Positions 1 through 5,702 of a stretch of 6,768 nt of DNA are shown here, piece after piece. The notes beneath the pieces were generated by a model. That model had not been told where the DNA came from. It was given only the letters and a program-made list of their open reading frames with translations, and did not search any database. The stretch is from Promethearchaeota archaeon. GTDB taxonomy: Archaea; Asgardarchaeota; Lokiarchaeia; Sigynarchaeales; SOKP01. Position 1 is the first letter of the stretch. Every line of letters begins with the position of its first letter. The position numbers and the translations under genes were made by a program. The DNA lies in assembly GCA_016839425.1 (NCBI GenBank), contig JAEOUI010000096.1, positions 1 through 6,768 of the forward strand. Reading direction: 5' to 3'.

Positions 1-1419
1 CTTTTGATCTCGGAGGGCGTCTTGTAGCTGTTTCACATCTAATTTCTTTGGATTAACGCCATTTTTAACTGCTAATGCTGCTGCCGTACCAGCTGCTTGT
101 CCTTGGCAGATAGTAGGTGTGCAATAACGCAACCCCGATCCTGCAAAAGCTCCTGCCGATATAGTGGCTCCTGCTGCAAGGAGGTTATCTATGTCTTTGG
201 AAACCAAGCACCGATATGGTATGTCGTGTGGTAATATCTCATAGCCAAACCTGCCAACAGCTTCGTATATATCCGGGGGCATGTTGCTAATGGCTATGGA
301 GTCTTCGAACGCTTTACCTTCCCTCATGTCTCCCACGTTCAACACATATTCTCCCACGATCTTATGGCCAATACCAACGCATGGTAAGTTGGATGTTCGC
401 TCAATATATGAATTCTCGAAGCCTGGAACATTCTCCTTGAGAACTTTGAACAACGCCCACGCTTGTTTTCTCATATCAATTTCTGAAGCTGTTATATCCT
501 CTACCATCCAGCTTTTCATGTCGTCGGGAGTTTTATGAATGGGATTCATAACATAAATGCGCCCACTGTTATTAATATCAAAAGCCGTTGATAAGATAGC
601 TGCTTCGCCCAAAAGATATGGTCCTTCTTCTTTGGCCTTTTTGATTAACGATCGTCCAACATACATTTCTCCCCATTCTTTTGGACTTTCTGCTTTTAAT
701 TTTTTAAACCTTTCGGTGTTCACTCCACCAATGTAAAAAGCGTTCAACATCCCTCCAGGACGCCCCTTTTTCAGTCCTGCTGGATATCCTTCTTCTCCGA
801 AGCAAGACGCTCCTGATTTCCAAGCGATATGACCTATTCCTGTACAATCTATTACAACTTTGCACGATATTGCGAGGCGTCCTTCTGTGGTTTCAATAAT
901 AACACCTTTTATCTCGTTTTCCTCTCTTATCACGCTTGTTGCAAGAGAATGATAATATATCTTCACGCCAGCTTCTTCCATCATCGTTTCTGTTAAATAT
1001 TTATAATATTCAACATCAAAGGGTATCCCCCAAGGTCCCCAATATCCGTAATCCGTTTCTACTAAGCGCTTGGGTAATCGTTCCTTTCCCACTGCAGCTA
1101 TAATGGCCATTTTCATCCTACTTTTTTCAGCAGGGGGAATGTCGTCTAGATTTTTTAATGCGCCCGCTTCCTTGAGTTTACCGAGAATTTCTTGCATGAT
1201 CCCTCCGTGTATCCCAGGATCTATGAAAGAAAAAATAGAGTTATTACCTTGCGTTTGTAATCCCCCTAAACTACCAAATTTATCAACGAGAATAGTTTTT
1301 GCGCCCGTTCTACCCGATGCTATCGCAGCACCTATTCCTGCGGGCCCTCCACCGACCACTAAAACATCGGCATCGTCTAGGATAACGATCTCTCTTTCTG
1401 GTTCTTTAAATTTGTTCAT
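1..1419 (-). CDS. FAD-dependent oxidoreductase (FAD_oxidored-type flavoprotein), C-terminal end cut by window edge
   Basis: A single open frame on the minus strand runs from an ATG at 1419 to the left edge without a stop, giving 473 residues. Near the N-terminus, after a beta strand (VLVV), lies the dinucleotide-binding GxGxxG (GGGPAG, residues 23-28). An acidic residue (D46) ends the second strand, followed by SLGGLQTQG, as in the FAD_oxidored family. The C-terminal FAD-closing region is also typical: IPYRCL, then DNLLAAG with SAGAFAGSGLR, then GQAAGTAAALA (about residues 435-446), and a final helix resembling the usual LDVKxLQxxLR end. Only a short tail is probably missing. No signal peptide or membrane segment is seen, so it is probably cytoplasmic. 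Family members oxidise or reduce small organic substrates; the substrate cannot be read from this sequence. The start is supported by GTGAT four bases upstream and a TATA-like box about 40 bp upstream. It is divergent from the coiled-coil gene. Family call firm, substrate unknown. Confidence 0.9.
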   Translation of the reverse strand, partial: MNKFKEPEREIVILDDADVLVVGGGPAGIGAAIASGRTGAKTILVDKFGSLGGLQTQGNNSIFSFIDPGIHGGIMQEILGKLKEAGALKNLDDIPPAEKSRMKMAIIAAVGKERLPKRLVETDYGYWGPWGIPFDVEYYKYLTETMMEEAGVKIYYHSLATSVIREENEIKGVIIETTEGRLAISCKVVIDCTGIGHIAWKSGASCFGEEGYPAGLKKGRPGGMLNAFYIGGVNTERFKKLKAESPKEWGEMYVGRSLIKKAKEEGPYLLGEAAILSTAFDINNSGRIYVMNPIHKTPDDMKSWMVEDITASEIDMRKQAWALFKVLKENVPGFENSYIERTSNLPCVGIGHKIVGEYVLNVGDMREGKAFEDSIAISNMPPDIYEAVGRFGYEILPHDIPYRCLVSKDIDNLLAAGATISAGAFAGSGLRYCTPTICQGQAAGTAAALAVKNGVNPKKLDVKQLQDALRDQK

Positions 1420-1422
1420 TTT

Positions 1423-1428
1423 AATCAC
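1423..1428 (-). promoter_or_regulatory. Shine-Dalgarno site of the FAD oxidoreductase
   Basis: On the minus strand the sequence before the start is GTGATTAAAATG. GTGAT pairs with the archaeal 16S 3' end (AUCACC) and sits four bases before the ATG. The same arrangement recurs before the coiled-coil gene, and before position 3286 in the 126-residue gene, so it is useful for choosing starts in this genome. Confidence 0.65.
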
Positions 1429-1450
1429 TTAGATTTTTGATTAAATTGCT

Positions 1451-1464
1451 TTTTTATATTTAAA
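1451..1464 (-). promoter_or_regulatory. TATA-like promoter element of the FAD oxidoreductase
   Basis: The minus strand reads TTTAAATATAAAAA here. Its centre is about 38 bp from the ATG. With the usual archaeal spacing of about 25 bp from TATA box to transcription start, the leader would be about 15 nt, just enough to hold the GTGAT ribosome site. Placement by spacing and composition only; the surroundings are AT-rich throughout. Confidence 0.45.
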
Positions 1465-1727
1465 TAAATTAATAGTTAACAAATATGGTATAATGATTTT
1501 TATTTTTTATCTTAAAAATTATATAATGATGAATATGATACAAATTACTAATTCTCATTTAACCATTTATAGTAAAGCTATTTATATTATTAACTCTATT
1601 TCACCCTTTTAATAATTAGGCTAAAGATTTCCTTTCTATGATCGTTTAAATCTAACTTCAATGCTTTTTCTTTCAAAACGCGCTTTATGTTTTTACCCTT
1701 AAGTTATTATAGATGTAATGTTATATC
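1465..1727. other. AT-rich divergent spacer with no convincing gene
   Basis: This is the middle of the 391-bp gap between the divergent FAD oxidoreductase and coiled-coil genes. No RNA gene, long repeat or hairpin stands out. A 28-codon plus-strand frame (1526-1612, two ATGs in tandem) has a low-complexity Ile/Ser/Asn product and no ribosome site, so I do not call it. On the minus strand a 35-codon open stretch (1596-1703) has a protein-like, Lys/Leu-rich amphipathic product but no ATG. It may be a decayed gene end and is listed among the findings. Confidence 0.5.
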
Positions 1728-1784
1728 TATATTTAAAGAACTTAAATTTTGAAAATGATTTTTATGCCATCTTCTTTATATTTT
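1728..1784 (+). promoter_or_regulatory. candidate promoter region of the coiled-coil gene, two TATA-like boxes
   Basis: Two TATA-like elements precede the gene: TATATTTAAA at 1728-1737 and TTTATATTTT at 1775-1784. The first would start transcription about 1758, leaving a leader of about 50 nt that includes the ribosome site. The second would start about 1805, leaving a nearly leaderless mRNA without that site. The presence of a ribosome site favours the first, but both could be used. Based on motif and spacing only. Confidence 0.4.
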
Positions 1785-1798
1785 GAAGCTATCGTTTA

Positions 1799-1806
1799 GG
1801 GCTGAT
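1799..1806 (+). promoter_or_regulatory. Shine-Dalgarno-like site of the coiled-coil gene
   Basis: GGGCTGAT lies four bases before the ATG at 1811 (GGGCTGATTAAAATG). It matches the GTGATTAAAATG context of the FAD gene, with C in place of G at one position, and supports the chosen start. Confidence 0.5.
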
Positions 1807-1810
1807 TAAA

Positions 1811-3166
1811 ATGGTTAGAGATTTAGACGAATTGATCAACGACATGGAAAACGACGCATTAACTCGCTCTGAATTGCACGAGCACATCAAGGAACTCATT
1901 CAAGAAAAGCATAAATTAACTGCAAAAGTCGAAGAACTCGAAATAAAAATCAATGAACAATCTGAGACAGAAAACGCTAAAGGAGAAATTGATTCTCTTG
2001 ACGATTTACAAATTTTAAAAGAGATGGTAAAGAATCAGAGGGATGAGTTAAAAGAAAAAGATTTAATTATCGAAGCTTTTGAGCATAGGAACGCCACCCT
2101 CATTGATCGTTCCAAGCACGAGAGAGAAAAATCAGCACTAAAATCTCGAATCGATCAGTATCAAAAAAAAATCGAAGTTCTAACCAATCAAATAAATCAA
2201 TACAAGCTCAACGATTCAAACGCTCAGCAAATCATTACTAAACTTACCGAAGAAAACTCTTTATACAAGTCTGACGAAGAAAATTCCCTAAAACTATTTG
2301 AGGATTTAGCGGAAAAAAAAGAGAAATACAAGAATAGAGTTAAAGAATTGGAGTCGCAGCTCGAAAAAATACAACAAAAATCACAAGAGGATAAATCTAA
2401 ACTCTATTCGGAATTTGAATCTCAAAAAGAAGAACTTCTTATAAATAAAGTCGAATACGCTCGAAGGATTAGTGAATTAGAAGCACAGCTTGAAAAAATT
2501 AGCCAAAATCCCGTAATTAGAGGTCAATTAAAGGCTCAAGATGGAGAAAAATTTGCTACCGAAAGCAAGAAATATGTAGACCAAATAACAAATTTAAAAG
2601 AACGGCTTCAAGTATTGTCTGCTCAAGAAGTTTCAGGAGAAGGTCTTAAAGAAGAATCTTCAAGCAATACTAGTACACCTTCAGATAATTACGAACAAAA
2701 AATTAAAGCTCTTAAGGAAGAAAATCAAAAGCTCAAAAGTATCGCAGATAAAGCAAGGATAGTAGAAGAACATGTTTATATAGAAAAAGTAGATCCCGCT
2801 CCAAAAAAAACATCTTCATTAGAAATACCAAAAGTAGAAGAACCAATATCAATTGAATTTAAACCTTCTATCTCCCCTTCGGAGGCCTTTGAAACTATTG
2901 AAGAGGATGAAATACCTGTTTCTGATATAAGCAATACTTCTGAACCTTTAGAACCATCAGAGCAGTCAGGAATGCAGGGTCTCGTAGATGGCTCGCGGAA
3001 ATGTCCAAAATGTGGAACTCAGAGAAAACTCCTCATTCACGAAGAGCTTGACAAGACGAATATAATTATGGCCTATCCGAGACTTTACGGAAAGAAATAT
3101 CGCTGTGGCGAATGTGGATGCCAATGGAGAATTCGCTTTTCTGAAATCGAAGTATTGGACGAGTAA
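1811..3166 (+). CDS. coiled-coil protein with C-terminal zinc ribbon, function unknown
   Basis: The product has 451 residues. Residues 1 to about 270 are almost continuous Lys/Glu/Gln-rich heptad-like helix, interrupted by short polar stretches, and form a long coiled coil. A near-repeat is visible: ELESQLEKIQQ (179-189) and ELEAQLEKISQ (222-232). Residues 271-395 are Ser/Pro/Glu-rich and look disordered, with a short helical piece at 293-322. The end is a zinc ribbon: C398-x2-C401, then C432-x2-C435 plus C437. All five cysteines of the protein lie in this ribbon, and W439 is the only Trp. No Walker motif, signal peptide or membrane segment is present, so it is not an SMC/Rad50 ATPase. Soluble and probably oligomeric; a scaffold or adaptor with the ribbon binding nucleic acid or a partner is inference. 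The start is supported by GGGCTGAT. I do not recognise a named family. The next gene follows on the same strand after 110 bp, but the T-rich gap argues against a tight operon. Confidence 0.85.
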   Translation: MVRDLDELINDMENDALTRSELHEHIKELIQEKHKLTAKVEELEIKINEQSETENAKGEIDSLDDLQILKEMVKNQRDELKEKDLIIEAFEHRNATLIDRSKHEREKSALKSRIDQYQKKIEVLTNQINQYKLNDSNAQQIITKLTEENSLYKSDEENSLKLFEDLAEKKEKYKNRVKELESQLEKIQQKSQEDKSKLYSEFESQKEELLINKVEYARRISELEAQLEKISQNPVIRGQLKAQDGEKFATESKKYVDQITNLKERLQVLSAQEVSGEGLKEESSSNTSTPSDNYEQKIKALKEENQKLKSIADKARIVEEHVYIEKVDPAPKKTSSLEIPKVEEPISIEFKPSISPSEAFETIEEDEIPVSDISNTSEPLEPSEQSGMQGLVDGSRKCPKCGTQRKLLIHEELDKTNIIMAYPRLYGKKYRCGECGCQWRIRFSEIEVLDE

Positions 3167-3182
3167 ATTAAATTTATTCTAC

Positions 3183-3194
3183 TTTTTATTTTTT
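3183..3194 (+). terminator. oligo-T terminator after the coiled-coil gene
   Basis: Two T runs (T5 at 3183-3187 and T6 at 3189-3194) begin 17 bp after the stop codon, with no hairpin. This is the usual form of archaeal intrinsic termination. The background is AT-rich, so specificity is limited. Confidence 0.4.
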
Positions 3195-3275
3195 AAATAT
3201 ATTTTTATAAAACTTATTTTATTATTAATAAAACATTATCATGAATATTTAGATATGTGAAAGCAATTTCCTATG

Positions 3276-3281
3276 GGTGAT
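3276..3281 (+). promoter_or_regulatory. ribosome site GGTGAT that questions the start of the 126-residue gene
   Basis: GGTGAT is the best Shine-Dalgarno match in the window, yet it overlaps the only plausible conventional start, the GTG at 3277. Four bases after it, exactly where the FAD and coiled-coil genes have ATG, this gene has an in-frame ACG (3286-3288). Either the GTG is used with little or no upstream site, or translation begins at ACG, or the original ATG has mutated. Confidence 0.45.
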
Positions 3282-3657
3282 TAAGACGGTACTCAATTTT
3301 GAAAAAAATGAAGTACAGAAGGCAGAACGCTATTTCGGCAGTATTCATATAAATAATGAACAGAAAGGGTTTATCGAGTCCTATTCAAAATTTTTTAGTC
3401 AACACATCCCTTTAAATGAAAGAGCCATAAAGGGATTTCTGTTATTAAGTGTCAGAGATATGCAACAGAAGCACAGTATTGACCTTCTTGATATCGCAAA
3501 ATTCCCTCCTGAAAAGCGAGCTAAGGCAGGCTTAGAGTTTGCGGAAATCTTTAAAAATAAATTAACCCGAATTTTAATAGATAAAAGTCAAGAACCTCTA
3601 TTAAACGATGCAATGAAACAAGCCTTATCAATGTACCAGCAACAAATCAATAAATAG
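3277..3657 (+). CDS. small helical protein of unknown function, start uncertain
   Basis: Read from GTG at 3277 the product has 126 residues; read from the in-frame ACG at 3286 it has 123. No ATG is in frame upstream of the conserved-looking body, and the frame is closed by a TAG at 3250-3252. The body is predicted mostly alpha-helical, with a hydrophobic helix (AIKGFLLLSVRDM, about residues 50-62) and a charged C-terminal half ending in Gln-rich MYQQQINK. There is no cysteine, membrane segment, signal peptide or recognisable catalytic motif. Codon use matches the neighbours and the frame is long for such AT-rich DNA, so it is likely real. It lies 110 bp after the coiled-coil gene on the same strand. 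A TATA-like TTTATAAAA at 3204-3212 could give it its own promoter. I do not recognise the family. Confidence 0.7.
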   Translation: MIKTVLNFEKNEVQKAERYFGSIHINNEQKGFIESYSKFFSQHIPLNERAIKGFLLLSVRDMQQKHSIDLLDIAKFPPEKRAKAGLEFAEIFKNKLTRILIDKSQEPLLNDAMKQALSMYQQQINK

Positions 3658-3675
3658 TTCAAATAGAAATTATTA

Positions 3676-3692
3676 TTTTTTTTTCTTTTTTT
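3676..3692 (+). terminator. oligo-T terminator of the 126-residue gene
   Basis: A run of 16 T with one C interruption begins 18 bp after the stop codon of the plus-strand gene. It lies in the gap between two convergent genes and has no strong hairpin, as expected for archaeal termination. It is the clearest terminator in the window. Confidence 0.55.
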
Positions 3693-3708
3693 AAATTCTA
3701 TTTAATTG

Positions 3709-3715
3709 AAAAAAA
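3709..3715 (-). terminator. oligo-T terminator of the membrane-protein gene
   Basis: Seven A on the plus strand give T7 on the minus strand, about 45 bp after the stop of the membrane gene. The run lies between AAATTC (3693-3698) and GAATTT (3718-3723), which could form a weak six-base-pair stem. Together with the plus-strand T run it insulates the two convergent genes. Confidence 0.4.
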
Positions 3716-3759
3716 GTGAATTTAGATTTAATTTAAGTTTCTCTTGAATTTTATCAATT

Positions 3760-4155
3760 TTAATCTTGAGTTATATTCACAAAATCAAAATTTTTGTACG
3801 CTTGGTAGCAGAACCACATTGTTAGGATTCCTTGTGTTAAACAAAATATTGGATAATAAACAGGATCTGCGGGTATGCCACTGATTCCGTGAAACAAAAT
3901 TGGCAATAAAAATCTTTCAAATCCAGATATAAACCCAATTACGAGCCCTATTCGTAATTTTAAGAGAGTCAATATTAAACCCACCACCCAAATTATCAAT
4001 GTTATCACAACAAGAACAATTGGCGATTGTGAGCTTAAAATTTCCGCATACTTAATATTTGCGGGTATTTCTCGAACGAATTTATGAAGTACTCCAATCA
4101 ATAATAGAGCCAAGGCTACTTGAATATATATTGAATATTTTCCTATTTTTTTCAT
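3760..4155 (-). CDS. four-helix integral membrane protein, function unknown
   Basis: The product has 131 residues. Four hydrophobic segments are visible: about 8-24, 45-65, 68-89 and 100-119. A loop with lysines and a glutamate follows the first, a basic hinge (KLR) joins the second and third, and a conserved-looking GIPADPVYYP turn precedes the fourth. The N-terminus (MKKIGKYS) is basic, suggesting it stays in the cytoplasm. No catalytic, transport or binding motif is recognisable, and two cysteines lie near the last helix. The ATG at 4155 is the only Met start after an in-frame stop. A TATA-like box is so close upstream that the mRNA may be leaderless. The gene is divergent from an ArsR-like regulator, which may control it. 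Small four-helix proteins of this kind are common among uncharacterised archaeal genes, so no function is assigned. Confidence 0.75.
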   Translation of the reverse strand: MKKIGKYSIYIQVALALLLIGVLHKFVREIPANIKYAEILSSQSPIVLVVITLIIWVVGLILTLLKLRIGLVIGFISGFERFLLPILFHGISGIPADPVYYPIFCLTQGILTMWFCYQAYKNFDFVNITQD

Positions 4156-4173
4156 TTTATTTTTTCTTTTTTT

Positions 4174-4182
4174 TTATTTTAA
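4174..4182 (-). promoter_or_regulatory. TATA-like element of the membrane-protein gene
   Basis: The minus strand reads TTAAAATAA, centred about 23 bp from the ATG. Typical archaeal spacing would put the transcription start at or next to the start codon, giving a leaderless mRNA, which fits the absence of any Shine-Dalgarno match in the A-rich leader. Confidence 0.35.
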
Positions 4183-4191
4183 CCACTTTCA

Positions 4192-4211
4192 TTAGTTAAG
4201 CGGACCACTAA
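4192..4211. promoter_or_regulatory. candidate operator: inverted repeat between membrane gene and ArsR-like regulator
   Basis: TTAGT (4192-4196) and ACTAA (4207-4211) are inverted around a 10-base centre that is GC-richer (AAGCGGACC) than its surroundings. The span of 20 bp and half-site spacing suit a dimeric winged-helix regulator. It lies just upstream of the membrane gene's TATA-like box. ACCACT also occurs twice, at 4182-4187 and 4204-4209. The arms are short and could arise by chance. Confidence 0.3.
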
Positions 4212-4252
4212 CATAAGCCGATGGTTTAATTAAATGCAAGATTTAATTATAC

Positions 4253-4261
4253 TTAAATATT
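4253..4261 (+). promoter_or_regulatory. TATA-like element of the ArsR-like regulator
   Basis: TTAAATATT is centred about 47 bp before the ATG at 4304, predicting a leader of about 20 nt. The palindrome TTTAATTAAA lies just upstream (4225-4234). No Shine-Dalgarno match is seen before this start. Confidence 0.35.
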
Positions 4262-4303
4262 ACTTTTTTTTATTTCTAATTAGAAGAATAATAAAATGGT
4301 ATA

Positions 4304-4651
4304 ATGACTAAAGAAATAGATCTTGATGAAGTAATTCCCTATTTTCGAGCTTTAAATTGTGATGTAAGATGGCAAATAATTAGATTACTAAAGGAACCTA
4401 AAAGTTCTGACGAACTTTTTACCATAATAAAAGAGGGGCCCCCTCAGATTAATGCCGAAGATGACAATTGTGAAGGAAAATGTAAGTTAGGTCCAATTGA
4501 AACTTTAAAGAAACCCACGCTTTATTATCACTTAAGGGAATTAGAAAAAGTAGGATTAATAGAAGTTGTCAAGTTAAAACCTAGTGAACACGGAAGAGCA
4601 CCCGAAAAGGTCTGGAAATCAAATATAAATAAATTGATCATTAATCTTTAA
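4304..4651 (+). CDS. ArsR-like winged-helix transcriptional regulator with cysteine-bearing insert
   Basis: The product has 115 residues. An N-terminal helix and the ArsR-like segment NCDVRWQIIRLLKEP (18-32) are followed by DELFTII, then an insert of about 20 residues. Next come the recognition helix TLYYHLRELEKVGLIE (72-87) and a wing with basic residues. The order and the YYHLRELEKVGLIE signature fit the ArsR / HTH_20 group of DNA-binding repressors, usually dimers. The insert holds C56-x3-C60 (NCEGKCKLGP), and a third cysteine (C19) lies in the first helix region. These could bind metal or sense redox, but no family-specific metal site is recognisable. The start is the ATG overlapping a two-codon frame (ATG GTA TAA); the nearest in-frame upstream codon is a stop. 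It is divergent from the membrane protein, which is its likeliest target, and its own spacer holds a candidate operator. Confidence 0.85.
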   Translation: MTKEIDLDEVIPYFRALNCDVRWQIIRLLKEPKSSDELFTIIKEGPPQINAEDDNCEGKCKLGPIETLKKPTLYYHLRELEKVGLIEVVKLKPSEHGRAPEKVWKSNINKLIINL

Positions 4652-4703
4652 CAAATATAACATGTATGAACATTTTATACTCCGATCCTAAGTGAAATCT
4701 TCC

Positions 4704-4727
4704 AAATAAAATAAAACTAGTATTTTT
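4704..4727. terminator. convergent AT-rich terminator region
   Basis: Only 77 bp separate the stops of the ArsR-like gene (plus) and the TrmB gene (minus). The A-rich stretch at 4704-4717 gives T-rich RNA from the minus strand just after the TrmB stop. T5 at 4723-4727 could end plus-strand transcripts. There is no hairpin; assignment rests on position and composition. Confidence 0.3.
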
Positions 4728-4728
4728 G

Positions 4729-5622
4729 TTATTTCAAAGCTTCCAGATTCCATACAGCTAAGAAATTATTGCGTAACTTTTCTGCAAGAATTGGGTCCAC
4801 GACATTCATGATTGAAAAAATCCTGTAAGGTTTTAAAGGATCTTGAATCTTAAAAATAACTCTTTTTTTGTCGAAAATATCGTGAAGCGTTGGTATTCTC
4901 TTATGAATATATCTCGTTTCGAATCCTGATTGGTCATTACTTAAGTGAAAACGATCTTTAAGAATGCCTGAGAGCTCCAAAAAGGTCTCTGAGTTTCTAT
5001 CCATGATTTCCTGAGTAATGGGGCGGTTATCTAGCTGAAAGTTCCAAAGAATTTTCACGCTTACGCCCCTATCAAGCGCTTCTCTTAAGGGATCGTAAAT
5101 AAAATTACCGCGGGGGAGAATCTTAACGGTGGTACTGGTTACATAGTCATTAAACAATAGTTCTTCTCTAGTTTCATTTATATTTTTAATATATACAGGC
5201 ATAATGGATTTAAAATCGTATGCTGTAGACCAAAATAATCTGGATGAAGTTTTTAAAGCAGGTGAATCGGACTCGAATAATTCAGACTCAAATAATTTCG
5301 CTCGATCGTATAAATAGCCTACCTTAAGTTTATTTTCTCGGGCTTGATACGATATTAAATTATTCAAGGCCTCGTTTACTGGAAAAGAACGATATTTTTT
5401 AGGTCTAGATTCGATTATTTCAACCAAACCTTTCGCATGAAGTTCTTCTAACACTTCGTAGATTCTTCCAATAGGAACGCTCGATTCTGACGAAATCTCC
5501 CTTGCGGTTGGAGGAAATTTTTTTGATGCTCCTAATAACATCATAAATGTATTTATTTCGTAAGTGTTTAGGTTCGCATCGTTAAGGAAGTCTTTTAGTT
5601 CAGCAAGCAAATCTTCGGTCAT
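4729..5622 (-). CDS. TrmB-family transcriptional regulator
   Basis: The product has 297 residues. Residues 8-30 hold the first helix pair (LNTYEINTFMMLLGA), which matches the TrmB pattern of a Leu-rich helix with a Tyr-Glu pair. The winged helix follows: TAREISSESSVPIGRIYEVL (39-58), then ELHAKGLVEII (60-70), with the wing SRPKKYRSFPVNEAL (72-86). A linker helix (about 86-118) leads to a C-terminal effector domain of the PLD-like TrmB kind (about 120-295). In known TrmB proteins that domain binds sugars or other small ligands; the ligand here cannot be read. There are no cysteines, so direct iron-sulfur sensing is unlikely. Length is normal for the group. The ATG at 5622 is required to include the first conserved helix, although no good ribosome site precedes it. 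It is divergent from the iron-sulfur protein gene 115 bp away, its likeliest target. Confidence 0.9.
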   Translation of the reverse strand: MTEDLLAELKDFLNDANLNTYEINTFMMLLGASKKFPPTAREISSESSVPIGRIYEVLEELHAKGLVEIIESRPKKYRSFPVNEALNNLISYQARENKLKVGYLYDRAKLFESELFESDSPALKTSSRLFWSTAYDFKSIMPVYIKNINETREELLFNDYVTSTTVKILPRGNFIYDPLREALDRGVSVKILWNFQLDNRPITQEIMDRNSETFLELSGILKDRFHLSNDQSGFETRYIHKRIPTLHDIFDKKRVIFKIQDPLKPYRIFSIMNVVDPILAEKLRNNFLAVWNLEALK

Positions 5623-5659
5623 TACAAGTTATATATGCTTTTTTCACCTAAAAATAGTT

Positions 5660-5669
5660 CTAATTTATC
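5660..5669 (-). promoter_or_regulatory. TATA-like element of the TrmB gene
   Basis: The minus strand reads CGATAAATTA here, about 43 bp from the ATG, which would give a leader of about 18 nt. A stronger-looking ATATATAA lies closer (5630-5637), but from there transcription would start inside the gene, after codons needed for the first conserved helix, so I prefer this one. Confidence 0.3.
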
Positions 5670-5677
5670 GAAAAACA

Positions 5678-5687
5678 TTTAAAAATA
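5678..5687 (+). promoter_or_regulatory. TATA-like element of the iron-sulfur protein gene
   Basis: TTTAAAAATA is centred about 55 bp before the ATG at 5738, predicting a leader of about 30 nt. An A-rich stretch just upstream (GAAAAAC) resembles a BRE. The downstream edge overlaps a tandem AATACCA repeat that could be the operator. Confidence 0.45.
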
Positions 5688-5702
5688 CCATTGATAATAC
5701 CA
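5684..5702. repeat. tandem AATACCA repeat, candidate operator for the TrmB regulator
   Basis: AATACCA occurs at 5684-5690 and again at 5696-5702, in the same orientation, 12 bp apart start to start. The repeat begins within the TATA-like box of the iron-sulfur gene and covers the bases just downstream, where a repressor would block transcription. Its position in the spacer shared with the TrmB gene makes TrmB the natural candidate to bind it. Two copies of a seven-base word is modest evidence. Confidence 0.35.

Noticed and set aside
281..538. 85-codon plus-strand open frame
   Set aside because: It lies antisense within the intact FAD oxidoreductase gene and its product has no recognisable features; a shadow frame.
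1070..1432. 120-codon plus-strand open frame with hydrophobic, proline-rich product
   Set aside because: Antisense to the N-terminal, Rossmann-motif part of the FAD oxidoreductase; the Ala/Pro/Gly content mirrors the Gly/Ala-rich sense protein.
1485..1496. 12-base word ATGGTATAATGA repeated at 4296-4307
   Set aside because: A direct repeat of this length and composition is likely by chance in AT-rich DNA, and the two sites have different relations to genes.
1526..1612. 28-codon plus-strand frame beginning with tandem ATGs
   Set aside because: Low-complexity product, no ribosome site, and length expected by chance in this AT-rich spacer.
2163..2171. A9 run in the coiled-coil gene, a possible slippage or frameshift site
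   Set aside because: The reading frame continues through it with unchanged coiled-coil character; A-runs are expected from Lys codons here.
1811..3166. SMC/Rad50-like identity for the coiled-coil protein
   Set aside because: No Walker A or B motif and no globular head; the only folded part is the C-terminal zinc ribbon.
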